Notes under the pieces: generated by a model
Seen by the model: the letters and a program-made list of their open reading frames with translations, nothing else
Databases searched by the model: none
Told to the model about the DNA's origin: nothing
Part shown: positions 43,096-52,755 of the stretch, piece after piece
Layout of the letters: the number at the start of each line of letters is the position of its first letter
How positions within the stretch are numbered: the first letter of the stretch is position 1
Translations under genes and position numbers: made by a program
DNA from: Puniceicoccales bacterium Verruco_02
Lineage (GTDB): Bacteria; Verrucomicrobiota; Verrucomicrobiia; Opitutales; Oceanipulchritudinaceae
Length of the DNA stretch: 64,000 nucleotides
Direction: 5' to 3'
NCBI GenBank assembly: GCA_001604585.1
Contig: LVBW01000014.1
Coordinates: forward strand, 62,271 to 126,270

Positions 43096-45807
43096 ATGGC
43101 CGGACTCCACCTCTTCCGGCTGCTTCTGCCCCTGCTAGCCTGCCTACCCCACTTGCAGGCGCTTGGCCAACAGAACCAGCCAATCGTTACTGAAGAGAGG
43201 GCCAGAGTGCGAGTTCTGATTGTCAATTCTTACCACTCAACTTACACATGGACGGCGGACCAGTGCGAAGCCTTCATGCGCAAAGTGCTGGAAGAGTATC
43301 CCAACGCGGAGTTTTTCTGCGCGTTTCTGGACGCAAAGCGCACTCTGCCCTGGGACGATTACGCATATGTGGAAGAGCATTTGCGCGATAAGTATGGCAA
43401 TCTGAAGTTCGACCTAGTCTATGCAAGCGACGATGTGGCGCTGGAACTATGCCACAAACTGAGCGGCACTCTCTGGGACAGCGAAACGCCGATAGTAGCC
43501 TCGGGCATCAACGACCAAAGCCTGTTGGACAGGGACACTCACCCAAACACGCATGGGGTGTACGAGCTACTGAACGCTGGAGAAATTGTGCCCACGGCAA
43601 AACGCCTCCACCCGCGTGCGAACAAGCTGGTCATCGTAGCCGACAGTACGCAAGTGGGTAAAGACACTGCCGACAGCGTGCAGGCGCAGCTCGAAAAGGT
43701 TACTACCCTGCCCATAGAGCGCAACCGGCCCGGCACATGGAAAGACACGCTCGAATACATCAACTCTCTGGGAGAAGACGCCATTGTGCTGCTGGCCACG
43801 TACATGGTGGACGAGGACGGACATTATATCGAGCCTGTTCAGGCATCACTCGACCTTCAGCTCCACTCGCTAAGCCCCGTCTATGCCTTCAGCGAAGTGT
43901 ATTTTGCAAGCCCCGGCATGGTCGGTGGCCTTGTTAACAGAGCCGCAGATCAGGGCAGAGGGGCCGGGGAACTGGCCCTTCAAATCCTAGGAAAAGTCCC
44001 CGCGGAAACTATTCCCTCGCTCAAGACAATGCCTCAGCGGTGGATATTCAACCACCAGTCCATGAAGGCCTTCGGCATATCCGAACGCGAACTGCCACCC
44101 GGCAGCATCTTGCAGTACCGCCCGGACAGTCTTCTGCGTAGTCACCCCGTGGAAGCAGCTGCCGTAACGCTTGGCATACTCGTTCAAAGCGCGCTGATTG
44201 GCATACTAATGCTCAACATCCGCCGCAGACAGGCCGTGACGCTGGAAGTACGCAACAAGGAAGCGCAAATGCGTCTGCTTATCGAGCACTCCCCGCTTGC
44301 AATCTCCGTGTCAGACCAGAGCGGGCGCATCGTCATAACCAACAGGCGCTTCACACAGATAACTGGCTACGGACTTGGCGAAGTCCCCACTTTGGACGAT
44401 GCCAAAAGACTGCTCTTCCCAGATCCCGACTACCGCTCAAGCATCGGAGAAAAACTCGACCAGAGAATACAACAGGCAAGAGAAGGCGACAAGCGCCCTC
44501 CACCGCTCGAATACAGGGCATGGCGCAAGGACGGTCGGGAACTGTATCTGGAGATGCACTTTGCCCACACCGTGGGGCTGGACTTTCGCATATTCAACGA
44601 CATCAGCCAGCGGCGCAAGGCCATGCAGGATCTCATAGCAGCCACCGAGGTAGCGCAGGCCGCCAGCCAGGCCAAGAGCCGCTTCCTAGCCAACGTAAGC
44701 CACGAGATACGCACCCCCATGAACGGCATCATGGGCATGGTGCAGCTACTGAGGGACACCAGCATACGCGAGGACCAGACAGACTACATCGACACCATAC
44801 AGGACTCCTGCGAACTTCTTGTCACCGTAATCAACGACATACTCGACCTTTCGAGCATAGAGGCCGGGCAGATGAAGCTCGAAGCGAAAGAAGTTGATCT
44901 GAAGAACTTCCTTCGCGGGCTGGCCTCTTTGGCCGCACCCACGGTGGAAAGCCGCGGCCTAGAGTTTGTCTGCGACATAGACGAGCGCCTGCCCGGTGTC
45001 ATCTGCATAGACCCCTCACGCCTTAAACAGGTGCTGCTTAACCTGCTAGTAAACGCGAGCAAGTTCACAGAGCGCGGCAGCGTCACGATGCGCGTCATGG
45101 CCTTGGAACGCAGCAAGAAGCAGGCGCAGATACGCTTCGAAGTGGCGGACACTGGCATAGGCATCGCCCCGGATATGCAGGAAAAGGTCTTTGAACCATT
45201 CGTGCAGGTGGAAAGCGCACAAAAGCAGCGCAAAGGCGGCACGGGACTTGGCCTATCCATTAGCCGCCGCCTTGTCCAATTGATGGGCGGAATCATGGAC
45301 CTGCAAAGCCAGGAAGGGCACGGCTCAACTTTCGGATTTTCCATATCTGTGCCCGTAATCGACATCGCAGTCCCCGCTGGCAGGCAGACAGCACAACTGA
45401 ACCATCGCATTGGAGAAAGCCACCCCTTGCGCATACTTGTGGCCGAGGACAACGGGGTTAACCAAAAGGTGGCCCTCATGATACTGCGTAAAATGGGCTA
45501 CGCGCCAGATCTTGCCGCCAATGGTGAAGAGGCCCTGAGCCTCTGCGCAAAGAACCGCTACGACCTCATCCTGATGGACGTGCAAATGCCCGTCATGGAT
45601 GGACTTGTGGCCACGCGCAAAATACGCGCATCCAAGGGAGGCACGCACCCCCGCATCGTTGCCCTGACCGCGCACGCGCTGGCCGAAGATGTGCGCAACT
45701 GCACCGAGGCCGGAATGGACGCCCACCTGCCCAAGCCGCTCAACGTGCCCCTACTCGAATGCACGCTGATGGAAACGCACGCCGCGCTCCTTGCAAGGCA
45801 GCGTTGA
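43096..45807 (+). CDS. hybrid sensor histidine kinase, ABC-type periplasmic sensor (copy 2 of 3)
   Basis: A 903-residue paralogue of the preceding gene, 81 bases downstream and in the same domain order. It has a signal-anchor helix, a periplasmic ligand-binding domain ([43 protein letters not shown]), a membrane helix, PAS, HisKA with H536, HATPase and a receiver with D828. In the second helix and linker it reads [20 protein letters not shown]. The periplasmic domain differs much more from copies 1 and 3 than the kinase core does, which suggests a different ligand. No SD sequence; CATACT lies 13 bases before the ATG. Confidence 0.93.
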   Translation: MAGLHLFRLLLPLLACLPHLQALGQQNQPIVTEERARVRVLIVNSYHSTYTWTADQCEAFMRKVLEEYPNAEFFCAFLDAKRTLPWDDYAYVEEHLRDKYGNLKFDLVYASDDVALELCHKLSGTLWDSETPIVASGINDQSLLDRDTHPNTHGVYELLNAGEIVPTAKRLHPRANKLVIVADSTQVGKDTADSVQAQLEKVTTLPIERNRPGTWKDTLEYINSLGEDAIVLLATYMVDEDGHYIEPVQASLDLQLHSLSPVYAFSEVYFASPGMVGGLVNRAADQGRGAGELALQILGKVPAETIPSLKTMPQRWIFNHQSMKAFGISERELPPGSILQYRPDSLLRSHPVEAAAVTLGILVQSALIGILMLNIRRRQAVTLEVRNKEAQMRLLIEHSPLAISVSDQSGRIVITNRRFTQITGYGLGEVPTLDDAKRLLFPDPDYRSSIGEKLDQRIQQAREGDKRPPPLEYRAWRKDGRELYLEMHFAHTVGLDFRIFNDISQRRKAMQDLIAATEVAQAASQAKSRFLANVSHEIRTPMNGIMGMVQLLRDTSIREDQTDYIDTIQDSCELLVTVINDILDLSSIEAGQMKLEAKEVDLKNFLRGLASLAAPTVESRGLEFVCDIDERLPGVICIDPSRLKQVLLNLLVNASKFTERGSVTMRVMALERSKKQAQIRFEVADTGIGIAPDMQEKVFEPFVQVESAQKQRKGGTGLGLSISRRLVQLMGGIMDLQSQEGHGSTFGFSISVPVIDIAVPAGRQTAQLNHRIGESHPLRILVAEDNGVNQKVALMILRKMGYAPDLAANGEEALSLCAKNRYDLILMDVQMPVMDGLVATRKIRASKGGTHPRIVALTAHALAEDVRNCTEAGMDAHLPKPLNVPLLECTLMETHAALLARQR

Positions 45808-46079
45808 GCAAGGCTATTTGCCAAGCATTTCACTAAGGTGTAAAAATGCGGCACAGCTGGCGAATATCCGTCCCTGTGCTATGTTCTAATTCATGGCTGT
45901 AATTGGTCCCATTGGTCTTTGGCGCACTAAGGCCAAGCTCATATGAGGACGATATACTTCTCATAACAACTCCAGTTTCTTTCCCGCCAACTCTATGGCG
46001 GAAGAAATCCCGCTGCATGGCTGTTGTTTGATCTCCGCATCTCCCTGCGAGGACTCAACAATAGAATATCCATACCAGA

Positions 46080-48797
46080 ATGCACAGGTTTAAACAATAC
46101 ATCTCGCGACTGCTCATCGCCGTCGCATCTGTGTTTCCATGCCTTGGAGCACTGGCTGACGACTCAGCTGACATCATCCGGCATGGGCAAGGCCCGGACA
46201 TTCTAATAGTTAACTCCTACCACTCGGCCTATCCTTGGACTGTCAATCAGAACAAGGGCTTCATAGAACGCATCAGCAAGACCTACCCGGACTCCCAGTT
46301 CTACTTTGAATTTCTCGACACCAAGCGCATCCCTATCTCTGTCGGCTTCGAGGCGCAGAAGGGGAACATCGCTTACAAGTATTCGCGCATCGGCTTCGAG
46401 CTTGTTTACGCAACCGACGACGACGCTCTCGCATTCTGCCTGAAGTATCGCCGCGAACTTGGGCTTGAACGCATCCCCATCGTGGCCTCGGGCATCAACG
46501 ACGGGACTTTGCTCGACGTTCGCCACACGCCCGGCCTGCACGGCATAATCCAGACCGAAGGCACACTGGAGACCATAAAGTTCGCCTTGGAGAGGTATCC
46601 ACAAGCGGATAAAGTCGTGATTATTACCGACAGCTCCAGCTCCGGGAAAGCCATTGCAGACGAAATAACCCAACAGGCTAGAATAGCCACTTCGCTCCCC
46701 ATCATGCGCAGCCCGCCCGGCTCCTGGCAGGACACGCTCGACTTTATAACGCGCATGGACGGGCACCCGATATTCATTATCGGCATCTACGCTGTAACCG
46801 GTGATGGCAGCTACATGCAAGCGGCCGAGGTGGCCAGAAACATATCGCTAACAGCCCGCGGGCCGGTCTTTGTCTGCCACGACCTGTACCCCTTCGATGC
46901 CGGACAAATAGGCGGAAGCATAAACATAGGCCAAGACGCCGGGATGGCAGCCGCGGCTATAGCTCTTTCCCTCCTGGACGGCAGCGGCAATGGCAGCCTC
47001 CCAAGAACGAGCGTGGTCCCCCAACGCTGGGTGATCAACCATCAGGCTCTCAAGCGTCTGGGCATGTCCACGGCCAAGCTGCCCGCAAACGCCATAATTG
47101 TTGGTAAGAGGCAGAACGTGATAGAGCGCAACCCCTTGGAATCCGCCTTCGTGGTGCTGGGCATACTGCTTCAGAGTGCGCTCATCGGCTTTCTCCTTCT
47201 CACCATTCGCCGCAGGCAGGCAGTCACGCGAGAACTGCGCCACAACGAGGCACAGCTTAGAATGCTCATTGAGCATTCCCCCCTGCCCATCTCCATTTCA
47301 AACACAGAGGGCAAAGTCCTCTACCTTAACAGCAATTACAAGAAGATCATCGGCTACGATCAGAGCGAGCTGCCGGACATCGAGACGCTCAAGCGCCTGA
47401 CCATACCCGATGCCGATTACCGCCAACAGGTATGGAGCCAGATCGAGGAACGCATCCGCATAAGCCGCCAGACGGGTGTCGAGATGGAGCCGCTGGAATA
47501 CAAGGTAGTTTCCAAAGATGGACGCGAGGTGGAGCTTGAGATGCACTTTGCCTTCGTCGGAGAGCTAAACTTCCGCATATTCAACGACATTTCCGTGCGC
47601 AACAAAGCCTTGCGCGAACTGAAGGCTGCCACACGCGAGGCCCAGCACGCCAGCGAGGCCAAGAGCCGCTTCCTTGCCAACGTAAGCCACGAGATACGCA
47701 CCCCCATGAACGGCATCATGGGCATGGTGCAGCTACTGCGCGAAACACCCATACGCGACGACCAAAAGGACTACATAGACACGATTCAGGACTCCTGCGA
47801 TCTGCTCGTGACGGTGATCAACGACATACTCGACCTTTCCAAGATAGAGTCCGGCAAGCTGACCCTCGAAAGGGAGAATCTGGACCTACGCGCCTTCCTG
47901 CGCGGGATAGCAGGCGTGGCTGCGCCCGGCATCGAGGCCAAGGGACTGGAGTTTATCTGCGATGTGGATGAGAACATACCTCATGCCATAGTTGCCGACC
48001 AGCAGAGGCTAAAGCAGGTGTTGCTGAACCTGCTTGTTAACGCCTGCAAATTCACCGACAAGGGCCACGTATCGCTAAAAGTCAGCGGATCCGGCACTCC
48101 CGGTAATATCGGCAGCCTGTACTTCGAGGTGGAAGACACCGGCATAGGCATACCAGACGACCAGCAGGATCGGGTGTTCGAGCCTTTCATACAGGCGGAC
48201 AATTCCTCCACGCGCAAACATGGCGGCACGGGGCTTGGTCTTTCCATATGCAAGCGCCTTGTCGAGATGATGGGCGGCGAACTCAAGCTATCGAGCAGCG
48301 TTGGCAAAGGCTCCACCTTCAGCTTCGACATACGCGTGGCCATCGTACACCCGGTGCTTGCTGCGACGCCCCAGGCCGAGCGCATAGACGTTCGCCTCGG
48401 CAGCAACTACCCGATGAAAATCCTGCTAGCCGAGGACAACTCTGTGAACCAGAAGGTGGCCCTGATGATGCTGCGCAAGATGGGCTACAATGTGCAACTG
48501 GCCAACAACGGTCACGAAGCCTACCAGTTGATGCAGGCCTTGGACTTTGACCTTGTTCTGATGGACATTCAGATGCCAGTGATGGATGGGCTGGAGGCAA
48601 CGCGCCTGATACGCGAGCATCTGCCCTCCTGCCGCCAGCCACGCATAATCGCCCTCACTGCGCACGCAATGGGCGACGATGTGAGCCGATGCACAGCGGC
48701 TGGCATGGACGGGCATCTGGCCAAGCCGCTGCGCTCCACCCTGTTGCGCAACGCCCTTGTGGACGCCTACCACGACATGCGCATCCGCCGCCTGTAA
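46080..48797 (+). CDS. hybrid sensor histidine kinase, ABC-type periplasmic sensor (copy 3 of 3)
   Basis: A 905-residue third paralogue with the same plan: signal-anchor helix, periplasmic domain ([43 protein letters not shown]), helix, PAS, HisKA with H537, HATPase ([31 protein letters not shown]) and receiver with D829 in LVLMDIQMPVMDG. It is separated from copy 2 by 272 bases, so it may be independently expressed. Which regulator the receivers signal to is not apparent; the nearest response regulator with a DNA-binding domain is at 63155. Confidence 0.93.
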   Translation: MHRFKQYISRLLIAVASVFPCLGALADDSADIIRHGQGPDILIVNSYHSAYPWTVNQNKGFIERISKTYPDSQFYFEFLDTKRIPISVGFEAQKGNIAYKYSRIGFELVYATDDDALAFCLKYRRELGLERIPIVASGINDGTLLDVRHTPGLHGIIQTEGTLETIKFALERYPQADKVVIITDSSSSGKAIADEITQQARIATSLPIMRSPPGSWQDTLDFITRMDGHPIFIIGIYAVTGDGSYMQAAEVARNISLTARGPVFVCHDLYPFDAGQIGGSINIGQDAGMAAAAIALSLLDGSGNGSLPRTSVVPQRWVINHQALKRLGMSTAKLPANAIIVGKRQNVIERNPLESAFVVLGILLQSALIGFLLLTIRRRQAVTRELRHNEAQLRMLIEHSPLPISISNTEGKVLYLNSNYKKIIGYDQSELPDIETLKRLTIPDADYRQQVWSQIEERIRISRQTGVEMEPLEYKVVSKDGREVELEMHFAFVGELNFRIFNDISVRNKALRELKAATREAQHASEAKSRFLANVSHEIRTPMNGIMGMVQLLRETPIRDDQKDYIDTIQDSCDLLVTVINDILDLSKIESGKLTLERENLDLRAFLRGIAGVAAPGIEAKGLEFICDVDENIPHAIVADQQRLKQVLLNLLVNACKFTDKGHVSLKVSGSGTPGNIGSLYFEVEDTGIGIPDDQQDRVFEPFIQADNSSTRKHGGTGLGLSICKRLVEMMGGELKLSSSVGKGSTFSFDIRVAIVHPVLAATPQAERIDVRLGSNYPMKILLAEDNSVNQKVALMMLRKMGYNVQLANNGHEAYQLMQALDFDLVLMDIQMPVMDGLEATRLIREHLPSCRQPRIIALTAHAMGDDVSRCTAAGMDGHLAKPLRSTLLRNALVDAYHDMRIRRL

Positions 48798-48811
48798 GCC
48801 AAAGCATACCT

Positions 48812-49264
48812 CTATGCCCGGCGCAGCAGCAGAGCCACGGCAAGGGCGTTCCCGGCGGTGTGGGACAGGGTCAGAGCCACGCTGTCCGCCCCAAGGGCGT
48901 GAAGCAAGGCCCTTGCCCGCTCGTCCAGAACGCAGAGAGCCTGCCCACGCTCTCCGTGAGTAACGCCCATGCTCTTCCACGAAAGCTCCGCCCCAATGCC
49001 CGTACCGAAGGCCTTAGACACCGCCTCCTTGGCGGCAAAGCGGGCCGCATAGTGCGGAAAGGGGCGCGCCTTGGCCGAGCAGTAGGCTATCTCCTCCTCG
49101 GTGAATACGCGCCGCAGGAAATGCTCGCCGCTGCGCTCTATGGCCTTCTGCACGCGGACCACCTCGACAATGTCCGCCCCCATGCCCACGACAAAGCCGC
49201 CGGGGCCGGGATTGGGATAAGGTAGGCCAAGCCGGGGCATGGCGTCTCCGCTCTCATCGCTCAC
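48812..49264 (-). CDS. acpS: holo-[acyl-carrier-protein] synthase
   Basis: AcpS transfers phosphopantetheine from CoA to acyl carrier protein. The metal-binding GMGADIVEVVRV and the RFAAKEAVSKAFGTGIG motif are clear, as is LTLSHTAGNALAVAL at the end. The GTG start at 49264 overlaps the pdxJ stop as GTGA; this gives 150 residues, about 25 more than usual at the N-terminus, so a later start is possible. The pdxJ-acpS order is common in bacteria. Confidence 0.92.
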   Translation of the reverse strand: MSDESGDAMPRLGLPYPNPGPGGFVVGMGADIVEVVRVQKAIERSGEHFLRRVFTEEEIAYCSAKARPFPHYAARFAAKEAVSKAFGTGIGAELSWKSMGVTHGERGQALCVLDERARALLHALGADSVALTLSHTAGNALAVALLLRRA

Positions 49265-50025
49265 GGAAGGCCCCGGATCAGGGTTTTCATGCGGCGCACA
49301 GCCTCGTCCACACCCGTAAACAGGGCGCGGGACACGATGCTGTGCCCGATGTTAAGCTCGTGCAGGCCCTCGATGGCACGGATGTCCGCCACGTTGAAAT
49401 AGTTGATGCCATGCCCGGCGTTGACAGTAAGGCCAAGCGACAGGGCCAGCTCCACGGCTCTCTCCAGCTTGACAAGCTCCGCAGCGCGGGCGACAGGCAC
49501 ATGCCATGCGTTGGAGAAGCTGCCCGTGTGCAGCTCGATGAGGGGGCTGCCAAGCTCCGCCGCCGCCCGTATCTGCCCCTCTTCGGGATCTATGAAAAGG
49601 CTCGTTACAACACCCGCGCTGTTGAGCGCATCGACCACCTGCCCCACCCTCTGCATCTGCCCTGCAACGTCGAGGCCGCCCTCGGTCGTCACTTCCGTGC
49701 GGTTCTCGGGGACTAGGCAGGCATAGTCCGGTCTAAGGTCCAGAGCAATTGCGGTCATGGCGTCCGTGCAGGCCATTTCGAGGTTCAGCCTCGTCGCAAT
49801 GCAGGCGCGAAGACGGCGCGCATCCTCGTCTTGCATGTGACGGCGATCTTCGCGCAGGTGCATCGTGATGCCGTCCGCACCCGCCCTTTCGGCGCAAAGT
49901 GCCCATGCAATCGGGTCCGGCTCCACCACAAGCCCGCAGCTACGCCCTGCCTCGCGGTAGCGGGCCTGACGCAGGGTGGCGACGTGGTCGATGTTTACGC
50001 CAAGCAGTATGTCATTCTCTGCCAT
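49261..50025 (-). CDS. pdxJ: pyridoxine 5'-phosphate synthase
   Basis: PdxJ condenses 3-amino-2-oxopropyl phosphate with deoxyxylulose 5-phosphate in vitamin B6 synthesis. The 254-residue TIM barrel starts LLGVNIDHVATLRQARY and has the active-site HLREDRRHMQDED, CLVPENRTEVTTEGG and LTVNAGHGINYFNV segments. The ATG at 50025 is used; the frame runs on to 50145 without similarity. It is coupled to acpS by a 4-base overlap and lies 29 bases after rnhB. Confidence 0.96.
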   Translation of the reverse strand: MAENDILLGVNIDHVATLRQARYREAGRSCGLVVEPDPIAWALCAERAGADGITMHLREDRRHMQDEDARRLRACIATRLNLEMACTDAMTAIALDLRPDYACLVPENRTEVTTEGGLDVAGQMQRVGQVVDALNSAGVVTSLFIDPEEGQIRAAAELGSPLIELHTGSFSNAWHVPVARAAELVKLERAVELALSLGLTVNAGHGINYFNVADIRAIEGLHELNIGHSIVSRALFTGVDEAVRRMKTLIRGLP

Positions 50026-50054
50026 AGTCTTATCGGGGAAACTCAGCCTATGTT

Positions 50055-50822
50055 TCAGGATTGGAAGCCAAAGTCGCACTGCAAGTCCGGCCCAGCTTCC
50101 ACCGCCAGTATCTTGCCTAGGAAACATGCGCGATGCAACTCGCATGGGCCATGTTCTCGCAATGCATCGCGGTGCTGGGGGGTGCCGTAGCCCTTGTGCC
50201 TAGCAAAGCCGTACCGGGGATATGCAGCATCAAGACCGCGCATGTGCCGGTCGCGCGTGACTTTGGCCACAATGGAGGCAAGAGCAATCACTAGGCTCTT
50301 CGCATCGCCCTCCACAATGGCCATGTGCTCGTAAGGGAAGGGCTTCAGGGGCAGCCCGTCCACCATGACAAGAGCCGTGGGCAAGATAGCGCCATCGGCC
50401 CCGAACAAGCCCTCGTCCATCCCCTTCTCTGGCAGGCGCACCCAGCCAGCGGCCTGCGCTCCGACATCCTTCAAGGCGCGGCGCATGGCAAGACGGGTCG
50501 CGCCAAGCACGTTGAGGCTGTCCACCTCCCTCGCGTCTGCCGTGCCTGTGGCGTAAAAGGCCAAACCCTCGGCAAGCAGCTCCGGCAGGCGCTCGAATAG
50601 GGCCTCGCGCCGGGCCTCGTCGAGCTGCTTTGAGTCGTTGACATCCCGCGCGTGTCGGCGGCACCACGCCCCTTCGTAAAAGCTACGGTGAAAGAGCACC
50701 GCCCCCGCCACCACCGGCCCGGCCAGCGAGCCACGACCGGCCTCGTCCACACCGGCCACCCACTGGGCGTCCCCGATACGGCGAAGGTCAAAACCGCGTA
50801 GCATCCTGCGCCGTCCGGCCAT
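50055..50822 (-). CDS. rnhB: ribonuclease HII
   Basis: RNase HII removes RNA, including single ribonucleotides, from RNA/DNA hybrids. The 255-residue protein has the DEDD metal ligands, with D26 and E27 in VAGVDEAGRGSLAGP, and has RDVNDSKQLDEARRE, ALASIVAKVTRDRHM and PRYGFARHKGYGTPQHRDAL, which are standard RNase HII motifs. It starts 97 bases after rnhC, so two different type 2 RNases H lie side by side. TATTCT (50829-50834, minus strand) is six bases upstream of the ATG. Confidence 0.95.
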   Translation of the reverse strand: MAGRRRMLRGFDLRRIGDAQWVAGVDEAGRGSLAGPVVAGAVLFHRSFYEGAWCRRHARDVNDSKQLDEARREALFERLPELLAEGLAFYATGTADAREVDSLNVLGATRLAMRRALKDVGAQAAGWVRLPEKGMDEGLFGADGAILPTALVMVDGLPLKPFPYEHMAIVEGDAKSLVIALASIVAKVTRDRHMRGLDAAYPRYGFARHKGYGTPQHRDALREHGPCELHRACFLGKILAVEAGPDLQCDFGFQS

Positions 50823-50834
50823 GAGAGAAGAATA
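50823..50834 (-). promoter_or_regulatory. -10-like element directly upstream of rnhB
   Basis: TATTCT at 50829-50834 on the minus strand lies six bases before the ATG at 50822, giving a predicted transcript with little or no leader. Confidence 0.4.
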
Positions 50835-50919
50835 TGGTTGTTAGCTGCTGACAAGCGCTTCTTTACGCATATGCAACAACATGTCACACGCAAGGCCAAG
50901 GAAAAACCGTAACAGCCAT

Positions 50920-51945
50920 CTATTCGCCGCTCTTCCTTCTGAAGCTGCCCCAGGGCTTTTTCTCCTCCACGGGCAGGCCGAGCACTTCCTTGATCGTGCG
51001 AAAGTGCATCTTGGACACCTTGGGCAGAAAGTCCGCACCGTGTTTCTCGGCCAGCTTCCTAGCCTGCGCCTTCACGTGGCCCGCAGCCCCCTTGTGCAGA
51101 GTCTCGCCAGCTAGTTCGGACAAAGCCTCCATCTGGCGCACAAACTCGGCGCGTGCGCATATCGAGGCGGCTGCGACGACCGGGTCGCTCTCGCCCTTGG
51201 TGCGCATCTTAAGGTCGAACTTCACCCCGTCCTTCTTCATCTGCTGCTGCACAAGAGGGGTCTTGCTGAACTGGTCGAGCAGGCCCCAGGGCACGTCCTT
51301 TTCCGCCAGCGCGCCCTCGAGCGCCCTTGCGTGCAGCCATGCGAGCAGCTTGTTGAGGTTAGCCTGAGGCTTGGCCATCAGCTCGTTGTAGCGGGCCATG
51401 TTGCAGTAGGCCACCTTGACGACCACGCCCGGCGTGCGGCGAATGGCGGCCTCGAGGCGCATGATGTTACTGTCCACAAGGCTCTTACTGTCCTTTACGC
51501 CCGCCTTGATGAAGGAGCGTATCGCGGCCTCGTCGGCAATGACCGTCGCGGCTACGACTGGGCCGAACACATCGCCTTTGCCCGCCTCGTCAAGACCCGC
51601 GTGCGGCTCGAACCACTCGGGATTATGCACCTGGTCGTAGCCAAGCTTGGCCACGCCCGTAACCTCCGGCTCAATGAAGTTCTGCACCAGCTCCTTGGTG
51701 CCCTTGCCGCTTACTACGAGCTTGCCGCTTGTGTAAGCCACAAGGGTGATGTTAGCCACCTTGCTCTTGAAGGCGAAGCGGGAGTATTCGGGAGAAAAGG
51801 CGTCCCAGGAGCGGGCCTCCGCATAGGCACGCACCTTTTCCATCTGCGCATTGTCCAGCGCGATGGTGTACATCGAGAGCTTCTTGGCCTTATCCTCCGC
51901 CGCGTCGTCGGAGTCTTCCCTGCGAACCTTTTTGCGTCCTGCCAT
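50920..51945 (-). CDS. rnhC: ribonuclease HIII
   Basis: A 341-residue RNase HIII. It has the N-terminal TBP-like substrate-binding domain (about 25-105, with FAFKSKVANITLVAYTSGKL and VVSGKG) that separates HIII from HII. The catalytic domain has D119/E120 in AGLDEAGKGDVFGP, KDSKSLVD and AAASICARAEFV. ATG at 51945 is chosen over 51972. RNase HIII cuts RNA/DNA hybrids, including R-loops. It is followed by rnhB on the same strand, an unusual pairing. Confidence 0.94.
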   Translation of the reverse strand: MAGRKKVRREDSDDAAEDKAKKLSMYTIALDNAQMEKVRAYAEARSWDAFSPEYSRFAFKSKVANITLVAYTSGKLVVSGKGTKELVQNFIEPEVTGVAKLGYDQVHNPEWFEPHAGLDEAGKGDVFGPVVAATVIADEAAIRSFIKAGVKDSKSLVDSNIMRLEAAIRRTPGVVVKVAYCNMARYNELMAKPQANLNKLLAWLHARALEGALAEKDVPWGLLDQFSKTPLVQQQMKKDGVKFDLKMRTKGESDPVVAAASICARAEFVRQMEALSELAGETLHKGAAGHVKAQARKLAEKHGADFLPKVSKMHFRTIKEVLGLPVEEKKPWGSFRRKSGE

Positions 51946-51998
51946 GTGTGTAGGGAAGAGCTTTGCCCGCAACAGATGACAAATGCAAGCCGCCTTGC

Positions 51999-52646
51999 CT
52001 ACATGCTGTCCACGATGGCGTCTGCAAGGCCGTATTCGATGGCCTCTTTGGCGTTCATGTAAAAGTCGCGGTCGGTGTCGTTTTGTATCTTCTCCAGCGG
52101 CTGACCGCTGGCTGCGGCCAGTATGCCGTTAAGCTCCGAGCGCAACTTTTCCATTTCGAGCGCCTGAATGTTGATGTCCACGGCGCTGCCCATCATGCGG
52201 CCGGATATGAGAGGCTGGTGGATGAGCACGCGGGCGTGGGGGTAGATGAAGCGCCTGCCCTTTTCCCCGGCGCAGAGCAGTATGGACCCCATGCTGGCGG
52301 CCATGCCCATGACGACCACCTTGATGGGCGAGCTTATCATGCGCATGGTATCGAACAGGGCCATGCCGGAGGTTATGGAACCGCCGGGGCTGTTGAGGTA
52401 AAAGGTAATCTCCTTGCCGGGGTCAACCGCTTCGAGGTATAGGAGCTTCTCGACGGCCTTGCGGCAGGCCTCGTCGTTGGTGTCGGTCCAGAAGAACACC
52501 TTGCGCTCCTTGACGAAGCGCTTCTGGATCAACGGCTCCACGCCAGGCTCCACCGGGGGCTTCATCTCGTCGTTCTCGCACTCTTCCTCGTCAAAGCGGG
52601 GGCGGATATTGCAGCTGTGCATGTAGAGTTCCTTGGACATGTGCAT
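51999..52646 (-). CDS. clpP: ATP-dependent Clp protease proteolytic subunit
   Basis: A 215-residue ClpP serine peptidase. The catalytic triad is Ser in GMAASMGSILL, His in ARVLIHQPL and Asp in QNDTDRDFYM. The oxyanion/substrate strand is NSPGGSITSGMALFD. The N-terminus is about 25 residues longer than E. coli mature ClpP. ATGs at 52646 and 52640 are both possible; TTATCT ends eight bases before the second. No clpX is adjacent; rnhC follows after 53 bases. It could be one of several ClpP paralogues. Confidence 0.92.
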   Translation of the reverse strand: MHMSKELYMHSCNIRPRFDEEECENDEMKPPVEPGVEPLIQKRFVKERKVFFWTDTNDEACRKAVEKLLYLEAVDPGKEITFYLNSPGGSITSGMALFDTMRMISSPIKVVVMGMAASMGSILLCAGEKGRRFIYPHARVLIHQPLISGRMMGSAVDINIQALEMEKLRSELNGILAAASGQPLEKIQNDTDRDFYMNAKEAIEYGLADAIVDSM

Positions 52647-52740
52647 GAAGATAACAGGAGCGGCGCGGAATTGGAAGCCGCAGTATTGTTTTGAATCACT
52701 TTGCGGCCGTGCAATTCCTTTGAAATCAAAGGCCCGGCTC

Positions 52741-52755
52741 TAGTATGCTGCAATG
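52741..52755 (+). promoter_or_regulatory. -10 element directly upstream of the DJ-1 gene
   Basis: TAGTAT at 52741-52746 is six bases before the ATG at 52753. TTTGAA about 16 bases further upstream is a possible -35 box. Confidence 0.4.
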
